From assembly GCF_003718715.1 (NCBI RefSeq), contig NZ_CP033465.1:186001-250000 (forward strand): a stretch of 64,000 bases of DNA, given 5' to 3'. This document shows positions 9,412-19,661 of this stretch, piece after piece. Position 1 is the first letter of the stretch. The number at the start of each line of letters is the position of its first letter. The position numbers were made by a program, and so were the translations under genes. The notes under the pieces are model-generated. The model searched no databases. It saw only the letters and a list, made by a program, of their open reading frames with translations, and was not told the DNA's origin. This DNA is from Clostridium sp. JN-1. GTDB taxonomy: Bacteria; Bacillota; Clostridia; Clostridiales; Clostridiaceae.

Positions 9412-9471
9412 TTTGAATCAATATGCCCTCATCGGTTTACATATATTTAGAGGGGAGGAACTGAAGCTTAA

Positions 9472-9951
9472 ATGAAAATCGATTTAGTAACAGTTATTAT
9501 AACCATAATCAATTTTTGCATATTATACCTTATTTTGGCACACTTTTTCTTTAAACCTGTTAATAATGCATTAACTACTAGGAATGAGGAAGTTGCTTCA
9601 AAAATAAAGAATGCTGACGAAAATGAAAAAAAATCGAAAAAAATGTTATTTCAGCATCAAGAATTATTAAAAAATTCTAAAAAAGAAGGCAAAGATATAG
9701 TCGAAGACTATAGAAATAAAGCACAAAAAGTTTCTGATGATATAGTGAAAGATGCTGATAAAGAAGCTCAACTTATAATATCCAGAGCTAAGACAGAAGC
9801 TAAAAGGGAAAAAGAAAAAGCAGAAGCTGAGATAAAAGATCAAGTCGTAGATCTAGCTGTGTTGTTGTCTTCAAAAGCATTAGAAGAATCAATAGATGAA
9901 AAACAACACAGAAAGCTAATTAAAGATTTTATAGCTAAGGTAGGTATCTAA
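9472..9951 (+). CDS. atpF: F1Fo ATP synthase subunit b
   Basis: This is the peripheral-stalk subunit: one N-terminal membrane helix (about residues 5-27) is followed by a long charged alpha-helical coiled coil rich in Lys, Glu and Ala (40-140). At 159 aa it is of usual length. GGGGAGG precedes the ATG. The stop codon is 2 nt from the atpH start, suggesting translational coupling. Confidence 0.93.
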   Translation: MKIDLVTVIITIINFCILYLILAHFFFKPVNNALTTRNEEVASKIKNADENEKKSKKMLFQHQELLKNSKKEGKDIVEDYRNKAQKVSDDIVKDADKEAQLIISRAKTEAKREKEKAEAEIKDQVVDLAVLLSSKALEESIDEKQHRKLIKDFIAKVGI

Positions 9952-9953
9952 CT

Positions 9954-10487
9954 ATGTATGAATATTTAGATAGAAGATACGCTCTTGCACTTTATAAGGT
10001 TGCCGAAGAAAAAGGACAGGTTGATGAATATTTGCAAGAACTAGAAGAAGTTGTAGAAACCATAAATGCAAATAAAGACTTTTTAAAGATTGTAGAGCAC
10101 CCTCAAGTTAATACCTCAAATAAGAAAAAGTTATTTGAAACGGCTTTTAAGGGGAGGATAAGTGATGATGTATTATCATTTTTATTGCTTCTAATAGAGA
10201 AAGGAAGGATTTCTCAACTTGATGGTAAGCTTAATGAGTTCAAGAAGATTCATCTTGAAAAGAATAATACTGTGGTAGCTAAGGTTAAAACTGTTGTTCC
10301 TCTATTAGAAGATGAAAAAAGTAATTTGATTGATAAACTTCAAAATAAGTATTCAAAAAAAGTCATTTTACAAGAAGAAATTGACAAGAATATAATTGGT
10401 GGAGTTTATGTTCAAGTGGATAATGAAGTAATAGATGGAACAATAAGGTCAAAAATTGAAGAAATGAAAAAATTAATGCTTAAATGA
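9954..10487 (+). CDS. atpH: F1Fo ATP synthase subunit delta
   Basis: The 177-aa peripheral-stalk subunit connects b to the top of F1. The N-terminal helical domain begins [18 protein letters not shown], and the conserved C-terminal segment [20 protein letters not shown] is present. The start is practically contiguous with atpF. Confidence 0.94.
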   Translation: MYEYLDRRYALALYKVAEEKGQVDEYLQELEEVVETINANKDFLKIVEHPQVNTSNKKKLFETAFKGRISDDVLSFLLLLIEKGRISQLDGKLNEFKKIHLEKNNTVVAKVKTVVPLLEDEKSNLIDKLQNKYSKKVILQEEIDKNIIGGVYVQVDNEVIDGTIRSKIEEMKKLMLK

Positions 10488-10503
10488 GGATAGAGGTGAG
10501 CCT

Positions 10504-12018
10504 ATGAACATAAAACCTGAAGAAATAACTTCAATCATAAAAGAAGAAATACAAAAATATGAGAAGAAAATAGAAACTGTTGATTCAGGTACAATAATAC
10601 AAGTTGGTGATGGTATAGCCAGGGTTTATGGCTTAAATGAATGTATGTCTGGAGAACTTCTAGAGTTTCCAAACAATGTTTACGGTATGGCTCTAAATCT
10701 CGAACAGGATAATGTAGGTTGTGTTATATTGGGTTCGGAAAAGGGCATAAAAGAAGGAGATATAGTCAAGAGAACTGGTAAGGTTGTTGAGGTACCAGTA
10801 GGAGATAATATCATAGGTAGAGTTGTAAATTCACTTGGAGAACCTATAGATGGTAAGGGACCTATCAAAACTGAAGAAACAAGACCAGTTGAAATAAAGG
10901 CTCCAGGTGTTATAGAAAGACAATCAGTTAAACAGCCGCTGCAAACAGGATTAAAAGCAATAGATTCAATGATACCTATTGGAAAAGGTCAAAGAGAATT
11001 AATAATAGGTGATAGGCAGACAGGTAAAACTGCCATAGCTATTGATACGATTATTAATCAAAAAGGAAAAAATGTAATTTGTATATATGTTGCTATAGCA
11101 CAAAAACAATCTACTGTAGCTAATATAGTAAATAATCTTACAGAAGCTGGAGCTATGGATTATACAATAGTTTTATCATCTTCTGCTTCAGAGACGGCAC
11201 CGCTCCAGTACATAGCGCCATATTCAGGCTGTACAATGGGTGAGTACTTTATGCATCAAGGAAAAGATGTACTAATTATATATGATGATTTGTCTAAGCA
11301 TGCTGTTGCTTATAGAACAATGTCATTATTACTCCGCAGACCACCAGGAAGAGAAGCTTATCCTGGAGATGTTTTCTATTTACATTCAAGACTTCTTGAA
11401 AGAGCAGCAAAACTTTCGGATAAACTTGGAGGAGGATCACTTACAGCTCTTCCTATAATAGAAACACTAGCAGGAGATGTAACAGCTTATATTCCAACTA
11501 ATGTTATTTCAATAACAGATGGTCAGATATTCCTTGAATCTGAATTATTTAATGCAGGGCAAAGACCTGCTGTTAATGCTGGTATATCTGTATCAAGAGT
11601 TGGTGGTAATGCACAAATTAAAGCTATGAAACAAGTTTCAGGAACATTAAGACTTGATCTTGCACAGTATAGAGAACTTGCTTCATTTGCACAATTTGGA
11701 TCGGATTTAGATAAAGAATCAGTAAGAAGACTTGAAAAAGGTAAGAGATTGGTAGAAATATTGAAGCAAAAACAATATTCTCCAATGCCAGTTGAAGAGC
11801 AGGTAATTATTCTCTTTGCAGGTGTAAATAATCATCTTAATGATGTACCTGTCGAGAGAATCAAAGAATTTGAAAAAGAATTCCTAGATTATGTGAATAC
11901 TCATCATAAAGAGATACCGCAGGAAATAGTTGAAAAGAAAGTTTTATCAGATGAATTAAGTCAAAAGCTTACAGATGTAATAGATGAATTTAAAAAAATA
12001 TTTTTAGCAGAAGCTTAG
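10504..12018 (+). CDS. atpA: F1Fo ATP synthase subunit alpha
   Basis: This is the non-catalytic nucleotide-binding F1 subunit, 504 aa. Walker A GDRQTGKT lies at 169-176, Walker B is [10 protein letters not shown], and the family signature [14 protein letters not shown] is present. A GTGAGCCT-type site preceded by GAGG leads to the ATG at 10504. It is complete and of standard length. Confidence 0.97.
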   Translation: MNIKPEEITSIIKEEIQKYEKKIETVDSGTIIQVGDGIARVYGLNECMSGELLEFPNNVYGMALNLEQDNVGCVILGSEKGIKEGDIVKRTGKVVEVPVGDNIIGRVVNSLGEPIDGKGPIKTEETRPVEIKAPGVIERQSVKQPLQTGLKAIDSMIPIGKGQRELIIGDRQTGKTAIAIDTIINQKGKNVICIYVAIAQKQSTVANIVNNLTEAGAMDYTIVLSSSASETAPLQYIAPYSGCTMGEYFMHQGKDVLIIYDDLSKHAVAYRTMSLLLRRPPGREAYPGDVFYLHSRLLERAAKLSDKLGGGSLTALPIIETLAGDVTAYIPTNVISITDGQIFLESELFNAGQRPAVNAGISVSRVGGNAQIKAMKQVSGTLRLDLAQYRELASFAQFGSDLDKESVRRLEKGKRLVEILKQKQYSPMPVEEQVIILFAGVNNHLNDVPVERIKEFEKEFLDYVNTHHKEIPQEIVEKKVLSDELSQKLTDVIDEFKKIFLAEA

Positions 12019-12039
12019 AGCTTCTGCGGGAGGTGAAAT

Positions 12040-12891
12040 ATGGCCGGGGGAGGACTTGTTGAAATAAAAAGAAGAATAAGATCTATATCTAGTACCCAAA
12101 AAATAACAAGAGCCATGGGACTTGTTGCCACCTCTAAAGTCAGAAAAGTTAGGAAAAAGCTAGAGGTAAATCAGAAATATTATGATTCTTTTTCTCAAAT
12201 CGTAAATGATTTGGTCAGGAATATCGAAGACTATAATATTTACGTGCATGGTAATAAAAGCAAAAAGAAGCTTTATATCACACTAAATTCTGATTCAGGA
12301 CTCTGCGGTGGATTTAATTCTAATATAGTTAATACAGCTGCCCCTATAATATTGAAAGATAAGAATAATAATCTTCTTATTTCGGTTGGACAAAAAGGAA
12401 GAATGTATTTTAATAGGTTGAAGTGTAAAACTATATCAGAATATGTAGATATACCTGATATTCCTACTTTGAAGGAATCAGGAACAATAACTTATAAAGC
12501 ACTAGATATGTATAGAAAAGGTGAAGTTGGAGAAGTGTATATGATATATACAAGGTTTCATTCAAGTGTAAGGCAAGATGTTACAATTGAAAAGTTACTT
12601 CCTTTAGGAAATAAAGATGAGGAATCTCCTAATCACTTCGTAAAATTTGAGCCTTCTATTAACCAAATGATAGAAGATGTAGTAGTTATGCAATTAAAAC
12701 AACAAGTCTTGAATTTTATGCTTCATTCAAAAGTCAGTGAACAACAATCTAGAATGACAGCTATGGATGGAGCTACGAAGAATGCTAATGATTTGTTGGA
12801 TGATTTGAATCTTAAGTATAATAGAGAGAGACAAAGTGCAATAACTCAAGAAATAACTGAAATAGTTAGTGGAGCAGAGGCTCTAAAGTAA
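12040..12891 (+). CDS. atpG: F1Fo ATP synthase subunit gamma
   Basis: This is the central rotor shaft, 283 aa. The N-terminal helix IKRRIRSISSTQKITRAM and the C-terminal helix with MDGATKNANDLLDDL, RQSAITQEITEIVSGAEAL form the coiled coil inside the alpha/beta hexamer. The Rossmann-like middle domain contains SDSGLCGGFNSNI. GGGAGGTG precedes the start. Confidence 0.96.
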   Translation: MAGGGLVEIKRRIRSISSTQKITRAMGLVATSKVRKVRKKLEVNQKYYDSFSQIVNDLVRNIEDYNIYVHGNKSKKKLYITLNSDSGLCGGFNSNIVNTAAPIILKDKNNNLLISVGQKGRMYFNRLKCKTISEYVDIPDIPTLKESGTITYKALDMYRKGEVGEVYMIYTRFHSSVRQDVTIEKLLPLGNKDEESPNHFVKFEPSINQMIEDVVVMQLKQQVLNFMLHSKVSEQQSRMTAMDGATKNANDLLDDLNLKYNRERQSAITQEITEIVSGAEALK

Positions 12892-14295
<1,404 letters not shown>

Positions 14296-14308
14296 AACTA
14301 GCCTTTTG

Positions 14309-14345
14309 ATTATGAAGTTAGACATTTAATGTCTAACTTCATAAT
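14309..14345 (+). repeat. Perfect 17-bp hairpin between atpD and atpC
   Basis: A 17-bp perfect stem (14309-14325 with 14329-14345) closes a 3-nt TTA loop. No T-tract follows, so it is not a classical terminator; an mRNA stabiliser or a processing site between atpD and atpC is possible. Confidence 0.7.
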
Positions 14346-14413
14346 ATATAGAATAACTCATTTTACTTTTTCGGTTAAGTGAAATAATTTAATTTTATAA
14401 GAAGGAGATTAAT

Positions 14414-14812
14414 ATGGCGGATGCTTTAAAATTAACTATAAATACTCCAGAAAAAAGTTTTTATAGTGGAGAAGTAGTTGAGATATTAACTACTAGTACT
14501 CAAGGACGTATAGGAATTTTAAAAAATCATATGTCTTTAGTAACAACTTTAATGCCTAATGTTACGGAAATCATACAAAAAGATGGCAAGAAACTTAAAG
14601 CATTCACTTCGACAGGTATATTAGAGGTGAAAGATAATTCGGTGAATTTTTTATGTGATGCCTGCGAATGGCCTGAAGAAATAGATTTTGAGAGAGCTCA
14701 GGCATCTAAAGAGAGAGCTGAAGGCAGGCTAAATAAAGAAAAAGATAATATAGACGTAAAAAGAGCAGAGTTAGCCTTGACAAGAGCGCTAGCAAGAATA
14801 GGTTTAAAATAA
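14414..14812 (+). CDS. atpC: F1Fo ATP synthase subunit epsilon
   Basis: This is the regulatory F1 stalk subunit, 132 aa: an N-terminal beta-sandwich (residues 1-85, including GRIGILKNHMSLVTTL) and a C-terminal helical hairpin rich in Lys, Glu and Ala. AGAAGGAG precedes the start. It is the last gene of the atp operon and is followed by an 18-bp terminator. Confidence 0.95.
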   Translation: MADALKLTINTPEKSFYSGEVVEILTTSTQGRIGILKNHMSLVTTLMPNVTEIIQKDGKKLKAFTSTGILEVKDNSVNFLCDACEWPEEIDFERAQASKERAEGRLNKEKDNIDVKRAELALTRALARIGLK

Positions 14813-14820
14813 TATGAATA

Positions 14821-14866
14821 AATAAAAGTGACATGAAACTACACATTTCATGTCACTTTTATTTTT
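14821..14866 (+). terminator. Rho-independent terminator of the atp operon
   Basis: An 18-bp perfect stem (14821-14838 with 14846-14863) closes a 7-nt loop and overlaps ATTTTT. Confidence 0.9.
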
Positions 14867-15079
14867 CCAAAGCACTCCTAACTGCAGCACATTTTATTCT
14901 CATGCTCTATATATTATTAGTAAAGAAAAATAATATATAAAAGTATTTTCTGCGGTGTCAGATAATTATATTTAAGCTTTTCTATACTGAATATTAAAGA
15001 AATATGTGGCTATAATTTAAACTAAAGATAATGGGGGTGAGGTTAACTCTATAATAAATTTAAAATAGAGTTATCTATT

Positions 15080-15790
15080 ATGTGGGGAAAAAGTAAATCA
15101 ATTTTAATTATAGTTTTATCTATTTTTTTAATATTTTCGTTTGATGGATATTGTTCTAAAAGCAAAATCTGCAATAGCAATAGTTTATTTGATGATATTT
15201 TAAAGTGCACTAAAAGTACAGTACAAGAGTCTAATGTTACAGCAAGTTTTAATACAAATGTGGATGGCATAAGTTTATGTCAAAGTATTTTCAAAAAAGT
15301 AGACTCTAATCAAAATTTTAATGTAAGTACAACTCAAAATACTAATTTTTATCGTATAGAATTTAATAAGAAAAATGTAGGTGGTTACATACAAAGCATA
15401 AAATGTGGAAAATATAATGCTATAACTGTAGATATTGATGAATTAGGTAATAAAAATAAACTCAATGATTTAATGATACAGATGAAAGGATATCTAAAAG
15501 ATAGGAAAGAGAATATAAAGTATTTTGAATGCCTAAAAGCTAAAACTACAAATTCAAATAGCATAAATGAATGTAATTCACAGATATCGAAATTATTAAG
15601 ATCCTATCATATTTTTGATATAGATACTTTAAATTTAGAAAATGGATATACATCAACTGCTTATACGGGTTTGTATGATAATGTAATTGAGACTAATGGT
15701 ACATTAGTAGATTTCAATTATAGTGTATGTAGATATTATTCAGGAAATTATATAATCCTTGCTACACCTGAAATAATTAAAACATATTAG
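15080..15790 (+). CDS. YwmB-like exported protein
   Basis: This is a 236-aa protein with an N-terminal signal or anchor segment (about residues 5-24, ending near CSKSK). The rest is soluble and shows no catalytic motif. Its position directly before murA and spoIID matches B. subtilis ywmB, a secreted protein of unknown function (TATA-box-like fold family), so the assignment rests largely on context. The start is odd: a good GGGGGTGAGG site at 15032-15041 is about 40 nt from the ATG, and an inverted repeat (AACTCTAT ... ATAGAGTT, 15045-15072) lies between them. Upstream in-frame codons offer no normal start. Confidence 0.6.
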   Translation: MWGKSKSILIIVLSIFLIFSFDGYCSKSKICNSNSLFDDILKCTKSTVQESNVTASFNTNVDGISLCQSIFKKVDSNQNFNVSTTQNTNFYRIEFNKKNVGGYIQSIKCGKYNAITVDIDELGNKNKLNDLMIQMKGYLKDRKENIKYFECLKAKTTNSNSINECNSQISKLLRSYHIFDIDTLNLENGYTSTAYTGLYDNVIETNGTLVDFNYSVCRYYSGNYIILATPEIIKTY

Positions 15791-15822
15791 CAATTTTAGC
15801 AATTGTAGAATGGAGGATAAGT

Positions 15823-17082
15823 ATGGATAAAATATTAATAAGAGGAGGAAAAAAGTTAAAAGGTGAGGTAAATATAAGTAGTGCTAAAAATTCTGTTTTG
15901 CCGCTTATTGCGGGAACACTATTAAGTGGGGATAAATGTGTAATAGAGAATGCCCCTATGTTAGATGATGTATTTGTTATAAATGATTTACTTAGAAGTA
16001 TAAATGCAGAAATAGAAATAGATAAGGATTCTAAGAAAGTAATAGTGGATACTTCTAAAGTAAATAGCTGTGAACCAACTGGTGAGCTAGTTAGGAAAAT
16101 GCGGGCATCATTTTTAATTATGGGACCTATGATATCAAGGTTTGGAGGTTTTAGATTATCGCTTCCAGGTGGATGTAATATAGGAACTAGACCAATAGAT
16201 TTACATTTAAAGGGATTCAATGCACTTGGTGCAGAAGTTAATGTAGGTCATGGCTATGTAGAAGCTTACGCTAAGAAACTTAAAGGAAATAAAATATACT
16301 TAGATTTTCCGTCTGTTGGTGCTACTGAAAATATAATGATGGCAGCAGTTATGGCGGATGGAGAGACAATCATAGAAAATGCAGCAGAAGAACCTGAAAT
16401 AGAAGACTTAGGTAATTTTTTGAATAGTATGGGGGCGAATGTAGTAGGAGCAGGAACTGGAAATATTCATATAATAGGGGTAAAAGATTTAAAGGGAACA
16501 ACACATAAGCCTATATATGATAGAATAGAAGCAGGAACATTTATGGCTGCAGCTGCTGCAACTAGAAGTAAAATTAAGATAAATGGTGTAAAAGAAGAAC
16601 ACTTAAAGCCAATAATAGCTAAACTTGTAGAGTCTGGAGTAGACGTTAATGTTAATGGAGAAAGTTTAGTTGTAGATGCAGATAAAAAATTAAAAGCTAT
16701 AGATATAAAAACTATGCCATATCCAGGGTTCCCAACAGATATGCAGTCTCAAATGGCAGCAGTATTATCTACGGTAAAGGGTACTAGTATAATTACTGAA
16801 ACTATATTTGAAAATAGATTTATGTATGCTGCTGAAATGAAGAGAATGGGAGCTAATATAAAAGTAGATGGGAGAAGCGCAATTATAGAAGGAGTTCCAA
16901 AGCTTACAGGTGCAGAAGTTAGAGCTACAGATTTGAGGGCTGGTGCAGCACTCATAATTGAAGGACTATCAGCAGAAGGAGAAACTCAAGTTTTAGATAT
17001 ATATCACGTTGATAGAGGGTATGTTTCAATAGAGAAAAAATTAAAAAAGTTAGGTGCTAATATTGAGAGAGTAAAGCAATAA
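15823..17082 (+). CDS. murA: UDP-N-acetylglucosamine 1-carboxyvinyltransferase
   Basis: MurA transfers enolpyruvate from PEP to UDP-GlcNAc, the first committed step of peptidoglycan synthesis. In 419 aa it has the GGKKLKGEVNISSAKNSVLP N-terminus, the fosfomycin-target Cys118 in LPGGCNIGTRP and the conserved RAGAALI-type segment DLRAGAALIIEGLS. Because Cys118 is present, the enzyme should be of the fosfomycin-sensitive type. Its neighbours are the ywmB-like gene upstream and spoIID downstream; it has its own terminator. Confidence 0.96.
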   Translation: MDKILIRGGKKLKGEVNISSAKNSVLPLIAGTLLSGDKCVIENAPMLDDVFVINDLLRSINAEIEIDKDSKKVIVDTSKVNSCEPTGELVRKMRASFLIMGPMISRFGGFRLSLPGGCNIGTRPIDLHLKGFNALGAEVNVGHGYVEAYAKKLKGNKIYLDFPSVGATENIMMAAVMADGETIIENAAEEPEIEDLGNFLNSMGANVVGAGTGNIHIIGVKDLKGTTHKPIYDRIEAGTFMAAAAATRSKIKINGVKEEHLKPIIAKLVESGVDVNVNGESLVVDADKKLKAIDIKTMPYPGFPTDMQSQMAAVLSTVKGTSIITETIFENRFMYAAEMKRMGANIKVDGRSAIIEGVPKLTGAEVRATDLRAGAALIIEGLSAEGETQVLDIYHVDRGYVSIEKKLKKLGANIERVKQ

Positions 17083-17117
17083 TAGCTAGTATACATGATA
17101 TTAATATATGAAAGAAG

Positions 17118-17149
17118 AGAGAAGATTATAACAAGTCTTCTCTTTTTTT
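17118..17149 (+). terminator. Rho-independent terminator after murA
   Basis: AGAGAAGA (17118-17125) pairs with TCTTCTCT (17136-17143), followed by TTTTTT. Confidence 0.82.
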
Positions 17150-17176
17150 ATTTATAAGTTAGTTAAATATGCTCAG

Positions 17177-17205
17177 TAATATTTCGATCTAGGTAAAAAT
17201 AGAAT
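17177..17205 (+). promoter_or_regulatory. Candidate SigE promoter of spoIID
   Basis: TAATATT (17177-17183) matches the SigE -35 consensus KMATATT fully. AATAGAAT (17198-17205) matches the -10 CATACAHT at six of eight positions, with the expected 14-bp spacing. spoIID is SigE-controlled in Bacillus, which supports the reading. Confidence 0.6.
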
Positions 17206-17253
17206 AGAAGTAGATTTTGTATGTAATTAATATATAAGATGGTGGGGATAAAT

Positions 17254-18309
17254 ATGAGTAGAGTTTCTCAATCAATACATATAAAAAAGTTTTTAATATT
17301 GATACTGATATGTGTAACATTTACGTTGTTAGCATCATTTATTATAATTGGTTTTAGTTCAAATAATACTGGTTTTGTAAAATCTATACCTGATTTCTTT
17401 GTAAAATCAAAAGACATAATATTTAATAATAACAATACTTCTATAATAAATGTATACATGGAGAAACAGAAAAAGGTTCAATCAATGAACTTAGAAGATT
17501 ATGTTACGGGTGTTGTTTGTGCAGAAGTACCAGCTAAATTTGACATTGAGGCATTAAAAGCCCAAGCAGTAGCCGCAAGAACTTTTGGAGCAGCTCATAT
17601 GGAGAGCTTAGGAGGACATAAGTATAAGAGTAATACAGGAGCGGATGTGTGTGATAGTGTAAAATGCCAGGTATTTATGAATAAAGAAGATAGATTTAAA
17701 TCCTGGCCAGCAAATAGTAGAGAGGAATACTGGAATAAGGTAACAAAGGCAGTTAAAGAAACTCAAGGAGAGGTATTAACGTATAATGGTAAGCTAGTCA
17801 TGGAACCATATTATTTTTCTTCAAGTAGTGGAAAAACAGAAGATGCAAAAGAAGTTTTTTCAGAAGATATACCTTATTTAAAAAGTGTTAATAGTCCAGG
17901 AGAAGAGAATTCTTATAAATATAGAACCACAGTTAAATTAAATTATTATGATTTTGTAAACAAGATAAATAGTAGATATAGTAAAGCAAATTTATCGGCA
18001 GACAATGTTAAAAGCTCTGTATTTATAAAGAGTAGAGATAGCAGCGGATATGTAAAAGAAATAAATGTAGGAAATATAACGTTGAAAGGAAATCAATTTA
18101 GAAGCGTACTTGGACTTAATTCAGCTAATTTTATTATATCATTTGAGAATAATTTTATTCAAATAACTTGTACAGGATACGGACATGATGTTGGAATGAG
18201 TCAATCTGGAGCAAATGTTATGGCCCAAAGTGGTAAAGACTACAAACAAATATTAACACATTATTATACAGGAGTAAGTATAAGTCAGATTCAGGAGATA
18301 AAACCTTAG
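17254..18309 (+). CDS. spoIID: Stage II sporulation protein D (lytic transglycosylase)
   Basis: SpoIID cleaves glycan strands during engulfment of the forespore, working with SpoIIP and SpoIIM in the mother cell. The 351-aa protein has an N-terminal membrane anchor (about 12-32). Its SpoIID domain contains VTGVVCAEVPAKFDIEALKA (with the catalytic glutamate in AEVP), AVAARTF, and the C-terminal GYGHDVGMSQSGA motif. The ATG at 17254 follows GGTGGGG. The gene has its own candidate SigE promoter and a terminator overlapping the stop codon. Confidence 0.95.
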   Translation: MSRVSQSIHIKKFLILILICVTFTLLASFIIIGFSSNNTGFVKSIPDFFVKSKDIIFNNNNTSIINVYMEKQKKVQSMNLEDYVTGVVCAEVPAKFDIEALKAQAVAARTFGAAHMESLGGHKYKSNTGADVCDSVKCQVFMNKEDRFKSWPANSREEYWNKVTKAVKETQGEVLTYNGKLVMEPYYFSSSSGKTEDAKEVFSEDIPYLKSVNSPGEENSYKYRTTVKLNYYDFVNKINSRYSKANLSADNVKSSVFIKSRDSSGYVKEINVGNITLKGNQFRSVLGLNSANFIISFENNFIQITCTGYGHDVGMSQSGANVMAQSGKDYKQILTHYYTGVSISQIQEIKP

Positions 18310-18325
18310 GGTTTTATTTTTTTTG
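18298..18325 (+). terminator. Rho-independent terminator overlapping the spoIID stop codon
   Basis: An 8-bp stem (18298-18305 with 18310-18317) is followed by eight T residues. Confidence 0.82.
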
Positions 18326-18370
18326 TCAAAAAATAGGGCAAAAAAACATAAAAAAAATTATATAAAATAT

Positions 18371-18399
18371 GTATTAATTAGCAATCCCTGGACAAACTA
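18371..18399 (+). promoter_or_regulatory. Candidate SigF/SigG promoter of the spoIIQ-like gene
   Basis: GTATT at 18371-18375 resembles the SigF -35 (GYATA). GGACAAACTA at 18390-18399 fits the -10 consensus GGnnAnAHTR at every defined position. This suits a forespore gene. The predicted start would leave a very short leader just before the AGGAGG site. Confidence 0.5.
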
Positions 18400-18417
18400 C
18401 AAATAGGAGGTGTTTGT

Positions 18418-19137
18418 ATGGATAAAAATTTTTCAAGTAAAGTAGTAAATTTCTTAAAAAAGGAGGGCTTTTATGTAATATTATTTGTATGCCTGTGTGT
18501 AGTTGCTGTAGTAGCAGTTGTAACTGTTAAAGATAATAAACATTCAAATAGTTCAGCCGTTCAACAGAGTAGTGTTTCGAATAACGACAAGTTATCCAGC
18601 CAAGCAGCTAATTCTGAAGGAAAATCTTCATTGAATTATGATAATGCTCTTCAAGTTAAAAAAGCTGCTAAACCACAAAATGGATCACCTAAAGATAATT
18701 CCCAAAGTGTTTCTAAATCAGTTAAAACTTCTTTTACAAAACCAGTAAGTGGAACACTAGCAAGAGGTTACTCAGAAAATCCTGTGTATTGGGATTCTAC
18801 TGCAAGTTACAGACCAAATTTAGGATATGACATAAAGTGTGATTTGGGCACACCAGTAATGACTGCTGTGGATGGTAAGGTAGAAGAAATAAATACTGCT
18901 AGCCAGGATGGAGTAGAAGTTATAATCAATCATCAAAATGGATTAAAAACTGTTTATTCAAATTTAGATTCTAGAGTCAAGGTTACTGAAGGTCAAAATG
19001 TAACTGCAGGTACAATTATAGGGGCAGTTGGAAAAACTACACTTAGATCAGCTTATGAAAAGTATGGTGATCACTTACACTTTGCAGTTTTAAATGGAGA
19101 TAATTTTGTTGATCCAGGTAAATATATTAAATATTAA
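18418..19137 (+). CDS. SpoIIQ-like M23 (LytM) family sporulation protein
   Basis: This 239-aa protein has one N-terminal membrane helix (about 17-37), a low-complexity Ser/Asn/Gln linker and a C-terminal LytM/M23 domain (about 105-239). SpoIIQ is a forespore membrane protein that binds SpoIIIAH across the septal space. The second zinc motif, HLH at 219-221, is intact, and Asp138 of the HxxxD motif is present, but its first His is Asn134. The domain is therefore probably not an active endopeptidase, as in B. subtilis SpoIIQ, where that His is also lost. Position between spoIID and spoIIID supports the assignment. Confidence 0.82.
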   Translation: MDKNFSSKVVNFLKKEGFYVILFVCLCVVAVVAVVTVKDNKHSNSSAVQQSSVSNNDKLSSQAANSEGKSSLNYDNALQVKKAAKPQNGSPKDNSQSVSKSVKTSFTKPVSGTLARGYSENPVYWDSTASYRPNLGYDIKCDLGTPVMTAVDGKVEEINTASQDGVEVIINHQNGLKTVYSNLDSRVKVTEGQNVTAGTIIGAVGKTTLRSAYEKYGDHLHFAVLNGDNFVDPGKYIKY

Positions 19138-19158
19138 TGAAATGTTTTATACATCAAC

Positions 19159-19198
19159 TTTAGTTCATAGGTTAACTCCTATGAACTAAAATTAAATT
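19159..19198 (+). terminator. Terminator-like hairpin after the spoIIQ-like gene
   Basis: A 13-bp perfect stem (19159-19171 with 19178-19190) closes a 6-nt loop and is followed by ATTAAATTT, a weak T-tract. Confidence 0.65.
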
Positions 19199-19309
19199 TA
19201 ATGAAATTCATCTATGTCATGCAAATTAAGCTCAAAATGGATTATAAGATGAATTTAAGAATTCAAAAGAGCATATTTATAAATATAGAAGGTTAAGGAG
19301 GTAGCATCT

Positions 19310-19564
19310 TTGAAAGATTACATTGAAGAAAGAGTTTTAGAAGTTGCTAAGTATATTATAGGCTCAAAAGCTACAATAAGAAAAACGGCCAAAGTTTTTG
19401 GAGTAAGTAAAAGTACTATACACAAAGATATGACTGAGAGGTTGCCTAAAATAAATCCACAAATTGCGAAAGAAGCTAAGTCTATTTTAGACTATAATAA
19501 AGCAGAAAGGCATATAAGAGGCGGAAAAGCAACAAAAATGAAGTATAAGGCTATTGAAGGTTAA
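19310..19564 (+). CDS. spoIIID: Sporulation transcription factor SpoIIID
   Basis: This small DNA-binding protein modulates the SigE regulon and helps bring on SigK in the mother cell. The 84-aa sequence follows the B. subtilis protein closely: helix-turn-helix at about 22-45 (FGVSKSTIHKDMTERLP), LDYNKAERHIRGGKATKMKY at the C-terminal basic region. The start is TTG at 19310, 8 nt after AAGGAGGTAG. mbl follows, as in B. subtilis. Confidence 0.96.
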   Translation: MKDYIEERVLEVAKYIIGSKATIRKTAKVFGVSKSTIHKDMTERLPKINPQIAKEAKSILDYNKAERHIRGGKATKMKYKAIEG

Positions 19565-19661
19565 AAACATTCCTATTATAATTATATTTAATAGATTGTA
19601 ATAAGTTAGACAATTTTTTATTAATATAAAATATCGTCTTAGAGTGGGAGTGAAAAGAGGA

